DNA of 64,000 nt from Lachnospiraceae bacterium. GTDB lineage: Bacteria > Bacillota > Clostridia > Lachnospirales > Lachnospiraceae. The notes beneath the pieces are model-generated. The model searched no databases and had not been told where the DNA came from. It worked only from the letters and a program-made list of their open reading frames with translations. Below are positions 58,809 to 64,000 of this stretch, piece after piece; within the stretch, counting starts at the first letter, position 1; each line of letters starts with the position of its first letter. The stretch lies in assembly GCA_910574715.1 (NCBI GenBank), contig CAJTCH010000008.1, positions 1 to 64,000 on the forward strand, written 5' to 3'. A program made the translations under genes and the position numbers.

Positions 58809-58837
58809 AGGGAGCAGCAATGCTCCCTCTTTTTTTA
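58809..58837 (+). terminator. Terminator hairpin upstream of the group II intron remnant
   Basis: AGGGAGCA (58809-58816) and TGCTCCCT (58821-58828) around GCAA, followed by CTTTTTTT. The intron's 5' end GTGCG begins 10 bases after the T-run. Class C group II introns target terminators, so this was probably the insertion site. Confidence 0.7.
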
Positions 58838-58846
58838 CTTTATAGG

Positions 58847-59165
58847 GTGCGCCCAGCTAAGGGCTTGGAATTCGGTGGGTGAAAGTCCTACAAGTCTGCT
58901 TTCAATACAAAACAGACGCAGAGATGTTCTACGAATATTTAAAGCGCAGAATGATGCACTTTGGACTGGAAATGGAGGAGGAAAAGACGAGGCTGATAGA
59001 ATTCGGCCGATTTGCAGAAAGGAACCGGAAAGAGCGTGGAGACGGGAAACCGGAGACCTTTACATTCCTCGGATTCACGCATTACTGTTCGCATGGAAGA
59101 ACGGGAAAGCTGCACGTCCGGTTCTGAGAGGGGTAAGCCCCGTAAGGGACTTACCTACTTACCAA
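58847..59165 (+). mobile_element. Group II intron remnant (class C-like) with reverse transcriptase fragment
   Basis: It begins GTGCGCCCAGC, with a typical domain I start continuing to GGTGGGTGAAAGTCC. Then, after a large deletion, a reverse transcriptase C-terminal piece follows (58904-59127): FYEYLKRRMMHFGLEMEEEK, LIEFGRFAE, KPETFTFLGFTHYCSHGRTG. It ends with domain V-like GCACGTCCGGTTCTGAGAGG and a domain VI-like GGGGTAAGCC...GGACTTACC stretch. The catalytic YADD part of the protein and most of domains I-IV are gone, so it cannot splice or move. The exact 3' end is uncertain by a few bases. Confidence 0.75.
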
Positions 59166-59266
59166 CTTGTTTGCTATGTTTGTTCCTGCCATTTTAATAT
59201 TTGTACGAACTGGCATATCAGTAAAAAGATCATTGGAAATGATACAGTTTTGGGGAATGGCAGCAT

Positions 59267-59414
59267 CAGTATGCAAATGTCAATTATGGCTTGTTGGGCG
59301 AGACTATAGAAGCAGTCAGTGGAGTTAGTTATTCTGAGTATATGAATAAAAAAATTTTTCTGCCGCTACATATGGAACACACGGCGGCGACACTTGAACA
59401 AGGAAGTGAATGTT
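59267..59414 (+). pseudogene. Serine hydrolase (beta-lactamase family) fragment
   Basis: In frame from about 59267 it reads QYANVNYGLLGETIEAVSGV, then SYSEYMNKKIFLPLHMEHTA. This matches the central part of class C beta-lactamase-like serine hydrolases (the YxNVNYGLLG box). Both the Ser-x-x-Lys N-terminal part and the C-terminus are missing, and the frame runs into the next gene's ribosome site. The preceding 59166-59266 shows no feature. It is a residue of rearrangement between the intron and the two-component cassette. Confidence 0.65.
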
Positions 59415-60104
59415 TTGAAGAAGATTCTAATTGTAGAGGACGATCAGCTTTTGAATCGGACATTGGCATATAATCTGACCTCTGATGGATATGAGGTCAT
59501 TTCAGTTTTTAATTTTGACACCGCGGTAAGAAAATTGCGGGAGAGTGAATTTGATGTGGCACTGTTGGACATTAACCTGCCCGATGGCAGCGGACTGGAT
59601 CTGTGTGAAGAAATCCGGAATCGCGGTCAGCATACCTATATCATCTTTATCACAGCCAATGATAAGGAGAGTGATATGCTCAAGGGTTATGAAGTTGGCG
59701 GAGCGGATTATGTGACCAAGCCATTTTCTGTGACGGTGCTTTGCAAAAAAGTGGCGGCGGTTTTTGCGAATCTGGAGCTGCGGGCACCTCAGCATGATCT
59801 GTTTGATGATGGTTTCCTGAAAATCGACTTCTCCGAACAAAGCGCGTCCCTTGCTGGAGAATCCCTGGACTTTACACCGAAGGAATACCGCACCCTGTTT
59901 CTATTCGTAAAGAATCCCCGTATCATTCTGACCAAGCGGCAGATTTTAGAGAAGCTGTGGGACGTTGATGGAGATTTTGTGGACGATCATACTCTGACGA
60001 CGCTCATCAGCCGTATCCGTAAAAAAATCGAGACAGACGAGCGGAAATATATTAAGACAGCTTACGGTATTGGCTATCAGTGGATCGGCGGTGAGTCTCG
60101 ATGA
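59415..60104 (+). CDS. Response regulator, OmpR/PhoB family (ABC-linked)
   Basis: A 229-residue regulator. The receiver has IVEDD, phosphorylation site Asp in VALLDINLPDGSG (near 51), FITANDKE and DYVTKPF. The C-terminal winged helix (about 125-229) has TPKEYRTLFLF and TAYGIGYQW. I chose TTG 59415 (start of LKKILIVEDD), with AGGAAG eight bases upstream; an in-frame TTG at 59394 lies in the hydrolase fragment. Its end overlaps the kinase start (ATGA). It should control the ABC transporter downstream. Confidence 0.9.
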   Translation: MKKILIVEDDQLLNRTLAYNLTSDGYEVISVFNFDTAVRKLRESEFDVALLDINLPDGSGLDLCEEIRNRGQHTYIIFITANDKESDMLKGYEVGGADYVTKPFSVTVLCKKVAAVFANLELRAPQHDLFDDGFLKIDFSEQSASLAGESLDFTPKEYRTLFLFVKNPRIILTKRQILEKLWDVDGDFVDDHTLTTLISRIRKKIETDERKYIKTAYGIGYQWIGGESR

Positions 60105-61132
60105 AGCTGCAAAATTTATCCGTCAGGGCATTTTTGAGAAAAATTATAGCGGGGACTCTGCTCACTGCCGCTTTGCTGCTGTTGATTTTTTCCCTGGTGA
60201 CGAAAGATGTGTGTGTTGTCATCTGCTGCATTATTTTGACAGTTGCGTTTTATATTTGGGGCATAGTTTTCCTGCACTACTTTCAAAAGAAACTTTCTCT
60301 GTTCACCGATGATTTGTGCCAGACATTGGATCACATGATGGATAGTACAGACCGGCCCCAGGTAGATTATGAAGCGGAAACGCTGCTGTCCCGGATCAGC
60401 CACCGTCTGGAACGGCTCTACAATGTGATGCAGAAAACCAGACATATGGCGGAGGGAGAAAAGGAAGAGCTGCAATCCCTGGTATCGGATATTTCCCACC
60501 AGACTAAAACCCCCATCGCAAATTTGAAGCTAATCAACGATACGATGCTGACACGGCCATTGACAGAAGAAAAGCGCAAGGAGCTTTTGCAGGCCACAGG
60601 CGCGCAGATGGATAAATTGGATTTCCTCATTCAGGGAATGGTGAAAACCTCCCGTCTGGAAACGGGTGTCATTACGCTGGAGAAACTGGATGCTGTGATC
60701 GGGGATACGTTGGTGAGCGCCATCAATGGTGTTTTGGCACCGATGGAACAAAAAGAGATCAGCTTGTCGGTGGACTGCCCATCTGATCTGACAATATCCC
60801 ATGACGGCCGATGGACCTCCGAAGCATTGTTTAACATTCTGGATAATGCGGTAAAGTACACTTCTGCCGGCGGCAGCATCCAGGTGAAGGTACAGGATTG
60901 GGAAATGTATTTGAGGATAGATGTGACGGATACAGGCAGAGGCATCCCGGAGCATTCTCAGGGCACGATCTTCAAACGCTTCTATCGGGATGAAGCGGTG
61001 CGTGATATAGATGGGGTCGGAATCGGCTTATACCTTGCCCGTGAGATCATTACCATGCAGGGGGGCTATATTACCGTCGAGTCTAAAGTTGGGAAAGGAT
61101 CAACTTTTTCCGTGTTCCTGCCCATAAAATAA
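60101..61132 (+). CDS. Sensor histidine kinase (ABC-linked)
   Basis: A 343-residue kinase with two N-terminal membrane segments (about 13-33 and 36-60) separated by only a few residues, so there is no outer sensor domain. His is in VSDISHQTKTPIANL; N, G1 and G2 boxes are NILDNAVKYTSAGG, DVTDTGRGI and GVGIGLYLA. It starts within the regulator's stop codon. Kinases of this build usually sense antimicrobial peptides through their partner ABC transporter, which follows. Confidence 0.92.
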   Translation: MKLQNLSVRAFLRKIIAGTLLTAALLLLIFSLVTKDVCVVICCIILTVAFYIWGIVFLHYFQKKLSLFTDDLCQTLDHMMDSTDRPQVDYEAETLLSRISHRLERLYNVMQKTRHMAEGEKEELQSLVSDISHQTKTPIANLKLINDTMLTRPLTEEKRKELLQATGAQMDKLDFLIQGMVKTSRLETGVITLEKLDAVIGDTLVSAINGVLAPMEQKEISLSVDCPSDLTISHDGRWTSEALFNILDNAVKYTSAGGSIQVKVQDWEMYLRIDVTDTGRGIPEHSQGTIFKRFYRDEAVRDIDGVGIGLYLAREIITMQGGYITVESKVGKGSTFSVFLPIK

Positions 61133-61138
61133 TTCTGA

Positions 61139-61169
61139 GGCAGTCTGTTTTGGCAGGCTGCCTTTTTTG
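61139..61169 (+). terminator. Terminator between the kinase and ABC genes
   Basis: GGCAGTCTG pairs with CAGGCTGCC around TTTTGG, followed by TTTTTT. It separates the two-component operon from the transporter operon. TATACT near 61231 is a possible -10 for the latter, with no clear -35, which fits activation by the regulator. Confidence 0.7.
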
Positions 61170-61262
61170 AAAAATTTTTAGATGACAATGGATTTTAGGA
61201 CAATTCTGCAACATTTGCCCTTTATCCTATACTCAACAAATCAAGAAAGGCAGGTAATTGTT

Positions 61263-61928
61263 ATGAAAATTTTGCAGACAACTGATCTTAAAAAATACTA
61301 CGGCACAGAGCCGAATATTACCCGCGCCCTGGATGGCGTGAGCTTCTCTGTGGAGGAGGGAGAATTTGTGGCGGTGGTCGGTACTTCCGGCTCCGGTAAG
61401 TCCACCCTGCTTCACATGATGGGCGGCCTGGATACCCCCACCTCCGGCAGGGTGATGGTGCGGGATAAGGAACCGGCGGAGATGAACGACGAGCAGCTTA
61501 CCATATTCCGCCGCCGCAATATCGGCTTTATCTTTCAGAACTACAATCTGGTGCCGATCCTGAATGTGTATGAGAACATCGTCTTGCCCGTGGAACTGGA
61601 CGGGGATACGGTGGATCAGAAATTCATGGCGGATGTGGTGTCCATGCTGGGACTGGAGGATAAGCTGAAGAATATGCCAAACAACCTCTCCGGCGGTCAG
61701 CAGCAGCGTGTGGCTATCGCCCGCGCTCTGGTGTCAAAGCCCGCTATCGTCCTGGCCGATGAACCCACCGGAAACCTGGACAGCAGGACCAGCGCCGATG
61801 TGCTGGGGCTTTTGCAGAGAACGAGCCGTGAATTTAACCAGACGCTGGTGATGATTACACATAACGATGCCATTGCCCAGCTTGCAGACCGTATTGTGCG
61901 GATCGAGGATGGTAAAATCGTTGGATAA
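61263..61928 (+). CDS. ABC transporter ATP-binding protein (MacB/BceA type)
   Basis: A 221-residue ATPase: Walker A VVGTSGSGKSTLLHMMGGL, the family's NIGFIFQNYNLVPILNVYEN, the signature NLSGGQQQRVAIARAL, and Walker B IVLADEPTGNLDS. It is of the short type that works with FtsX-like permeases in peptide resistance and lipoprotein systems. ATG 61263 follows AAAGGCAGGTAATTGTT; an upstream ATG at 61182 lies in the leader. The permease gene follows 22 bp after the stop. Confidence 0.94.
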   Translation: MKILQTTDLKKYYGTEPNITRALDGVSFSVEEGEFVAVVGTSGSGKSTLLHMMGGLDTPTSGRVMVRDKEPAEMNDEQLTIFRRRNIGFIFQNYNLVPILNVYENIVLPVELDGDTVDQKFMADVVSMLGLEDKLKNMPNNLSGGQQQRVAIARALVSKPAIVLADEPTGNLDSRTSADVLGLLQRTSREFNQTLVMITHNDAIAQLADRIVRIEDGKIVG

Positions 61929-61950
61929 AGAAGGAAAGGAGATAATCAAA

Positions 61951-64000
61951 ATGACAGTACCATTTGAGAATGATACAGGAAATATTGTCAGGAAGCTGGC
62001 AAGAAAAAGCTTGAAAAGTGAGAAACGCCGGAATCTGATGGTGGTGATCGCCGTGGCGCTGGCAGCCTGCCTGATCTGTTTTTCAATCGTGATGGCTTTG
62101 TCTACCCGGCAGATAGAGAAAAATCATGTGGAGGATACCTATGAGGCGGTCTATACCAAGATTACCGAGGAAGATGTGTCCACCCTGAAGGAGCTTGATG
62201 ACTTCTCAAGGGTAGGAGAGTATTATATGCTGGCTGTGGAACCTGCGGAGCAGGGGTACAACGCCTCTTACATTTATTGTGATGAGGAAACGATGTATAT
62301 TGCCCGTGACCAGATGAAGCTGCTGGAGGGATGCCTGCCCCAGAAGGAGGATGAAGTGGCGGTGAGCCGTTATTTCCTTTCAAACTACGGTGCAGACGCC
62401 GGGATTGGCGAAAAGGTTGTACTAAGCAGCGAGAGTTTTCACGGAGAATATACGGTGACGGGCATTCTGGAAGGCTATAAGGAAAAAGAGGTAAATGGAT
62501 CTTCCATCCTTCTTTCAAAAGAAGCCCTGAAAGGATGGAGCGGCTACGACCCTTCTGATTATCGCGTCTATGTGCATTTTAAGAATGAGCAGCAAATGGA
62601 TGAAACCCAGCTGACTTCCCGCAGCCGGGAGATCGCCAAGGAATATCAGCTGGAAATGCCAATCATGAACCTCAGCTATATGAAGTTCTATAAAGAACCG
62701 GTGGATGTCAGTATGTTGGCGCTGGTTGCCGGAATTGCAGTTCTGGTCGTTCTCGGAGGGTATGTTGTGATACAAAGTATCTTCCGAATCTCTATCAATG
62801 ACAAAATCCAAAGCTACGGACAACTGCGGACCATCGGCACAACGGCAAAGCAGATCCGCCGTATTGTAAAAAAGGAAGGCCGCTGCTTAGGATGGGCCGG
62901 CATTGGAATCGGTATTTTGATGGGATGTGCTGCTGGGTTTGCTCTGTTTTCCCGTGGGTTTAATCTGCCGTTTTATGCAGCTGCGATTGTTTTGACTGCA
63001 CTGCTTGGCTGGTTTATGGTATCCATTGCGATCCGCAGACCGGTAAAGATTGCGGCAGGTATCTCTCCTATTGAAGCAGTCCGCTTTACTGGCAGTCAGA
63101 GCGGAAAGTCCCGCACGCATAAGAAGAATATGCGGCTAAATCCGCTCTCCATGGGAATTGCAAATTTCAGGCGTGACCGTAAAAAGACTGTCAGCATCGT
63201 GGCTTCCCTGAGTCTGGGCGGGGTGCTCCTTTTGGTGACGGCCTCTATTCTTTTGGTTCGTTCGCCGGATCGGATCGCAAGACAGTTTTTCACGGATGGG
63301 GATTATAAAATCTATATACATTCTGAAAAAACAGAATATGAGGTGATGTCGGAAGGAAATCCTTTGAGTGAAGCGCTTCGGCAGGAAGTGCTGGCCGTAG
63401 ACGGCGTAACAGATGTGATAGAGAATCGTCAGGCGGTTCATGTGCGGTTTGAAAATGAGGAAAGTTCTTCCGGTGGAATGTGCGATCTGTTGAGTGACCG
63501 AAACAGGGATAAGATGAAAGCGGCGCTTGTGTCGGGGACTTTACCTCAAGATTCCCATAGTATTGCGCTTGATATGAAATATGCAGAAGACATGATCAGT
63601 GTAGATGTGGGATCGGTTATAGAACTTACCATAGGGGATCGGGTGATGCCTGTCACTGTTTCAGGTCTGATTACGAACGATAAGCTGCAAAATGGTCACG
63701 GCGCTCTGGCCTTGGACAGCACCTGCATGATCGCAGCAAAAGAGTTGTTTCAGGAAGCAATGCCTATGATCGATTGTTTTGATTATTCCTGGAGCATTGT
63801 CGGCGATCCTAAAAAGGCGGAGCAGATTGAAAACAGTCTGAGTGCAATCATTTCTCCCGATCCGGACCTTGAATTGGATACCATTGAGATACATAGGGAT
63901 TATGAGGAAATGGAAAACCGGGTTATTTTTGGAGGGTTTCAGGCGCTATCGTGGCTGGTATTCCTCTTTGGCGTGGTCAACCTCATCAATACCACCCTCT
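61951..64000 (+). CDS. ABC transporter permease, FtsX type (incomplete at the window end)
   Basis: At least 683 residues; the frame is open at 64000. A first membrane segment (about 30-50, LMVVIAVALAACLICFSIVM) is followed by an outer domain of about 200 residues. Three segments follow at about 250-355, with the FtsX core near YGQLRTIGTTAKQIRRIV (about 290-307). A second half starts near 390 (RRDRKKTVSIVASLSLGGVL) and leads to another outer domain. The last segment begins at the window edge (FGGFQALSWLVFLFGVVNLI). The two outer domains are larger than in BceB. ATG 61951 follows AAGGAAAGGAGATAATCAAA. With the ATPase and the two-component genes it is probably a peptide-resistance or sensing module. 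Confidence 0.88.
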   Translation, partial: MTVPFENDTGNIVRKLARKSLKSEKRRNLMVVIAVALAACLICFSIVMALSTRQIEKNHVEDTYEAVYTKITEEDVSTLKELDDFSRVGEYYMLAVEPAEQGYNASYIYCDEETMYIARDQMKLLEGCLPQKEDEVAVSRYFLSNYGADAGIGEKVVLSSESFHGEYTVTGILEGYKEKEVNGSSILLSKEALKGWSGYDPSDYRVYVHFKNEQQMDETQLTSRSREIAKEYQLEMPIMNLSYMKFYKEPVDVSMLALVAGIAVLVVLGGYVVIQSIFRISINDKIQSYGQLRTIGTTAKQIRRIVKKEGRCLGWAGIGIGILMGCAAGFALFSRGFNLPFYAAAIVLTALLGWFMVSIAIRRPVKIAAGISPIEAVRFTGSQSGKSRTHKKNMRLNPLSMGIANFRRDRKKTVSIVASLSLGGVLLLVTASILLVRSPDRIARQFFTDGDYKIYIHSEKTEYEVMSEGNPLSEALRQEVLAVDGVTDVIENRQAVHVRFENEESSSGGMCDLLSDRNRDKMKAALVSGTLPQDSHSIALDMKYAEDMISVDVGSVIELTIGDRVMPVTVSGLITNDKLQNGHGALALDSTCMIAAKELFQEAMPMIDCFDYSWSIVGDPKKAEQIENSLSAIISPDPDLELDTIEIHRDYEEMENRVIFGGFQALSWLVFLFGVVNLINTTL

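Overview
The window looks like chromosome of a low-to-mid GC, anaerobic, gut-type Firmicute of the Lachnospiraceae (Clostridia). Grounds: purine-rich AGGAGG ribosome sites with frequent GTG/TTG starts; a FabK/FabT-type fatty-acid operon; four-subunit 2-oxoacid:ferredoxin oxidoreductase; a T-box ahead of tyrS; a VaFE-repeat thioester adhesin; and MobA/MobL plus Tn916-like Xis/Int mobile elements. Genus and species cannot be fixed by eye. No rRNA, tRNA or CRISPR array was recognised.

Layout. 1-10.9 kb is mobile DNA: the decayed right part of one integrative mobilizable element (A, to about 2270), followed directly by a related, apparently intact element (B, about 2234-10928). Both end in the same 37-bp sequence, which is the 5' end of a low-molecular-weight protein-tyrosine-phosphatase gene. 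The phosphatase gene itself continues to 11362. Element B carries an AlbA/Schlafen-type regulator, a TfoX-like protein, a LspA-like peptidase, relaxase, CHC2 zinc-finger protein, VapE-like ATPase, Xis and Int. 11.36-11.8 kb is a stack of palindromic elements. 11.8-17.6 kb holds a V4R-GGDEF protein with a methyltransferase, DAHP synthase and a PadR-DUF1700-DUF4097 operon.

17.7-30.1 kb is a complete type II fatty-acid operon (fabH-acpP-fabK-fabD-fabG-fabF-accB-fabZ-accC-accDA fusion-flavin oxidoreductase-fabT-HAD-sirtuin) behind a promoter flanked by FabT-like operators. FabT, encoded near the end, probably closes a feedback loop on it. 30.6-35.5 kb is a giant cell-wall adhesin. 35.7-40.2 kb is the oxidoreductase with a sodium symporter. 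40.3-44.4 kb holds two AAA-ATPase/PD-(D/E)XK proteins (one truncated), a broken ornithine cyclodeaminase and an AIM24-like protein.

44.4-48.2 kb is a galactose locus (AraC regulator, galK, galT); 48.2-49.9 kb has azlCD and a phosphodiesterase; 49.9-53.8 kb a GntR-ABC-two-component cluster; 53.9-58.7 kb T-box-tyrS, an alpha-amylase, an acetyltransferase and the L13-S9 operon. A group II intron remnant sits behind a terminator at 58.85 kb. The right edge is a two-component/ABC transporter cassette whose FtsX-type permease runs off the window.

The most unusual signals are (i) serial integration of related elements into the 5' end of a phosphatase gene, apparently with an element-supplied start region, and (ii) a near-identical 62-bp palindromic repeat found 43 kb apart on the chromosome, once inside the tyrS leader, whose core also occurs just ahead of xis in both mobile elements.
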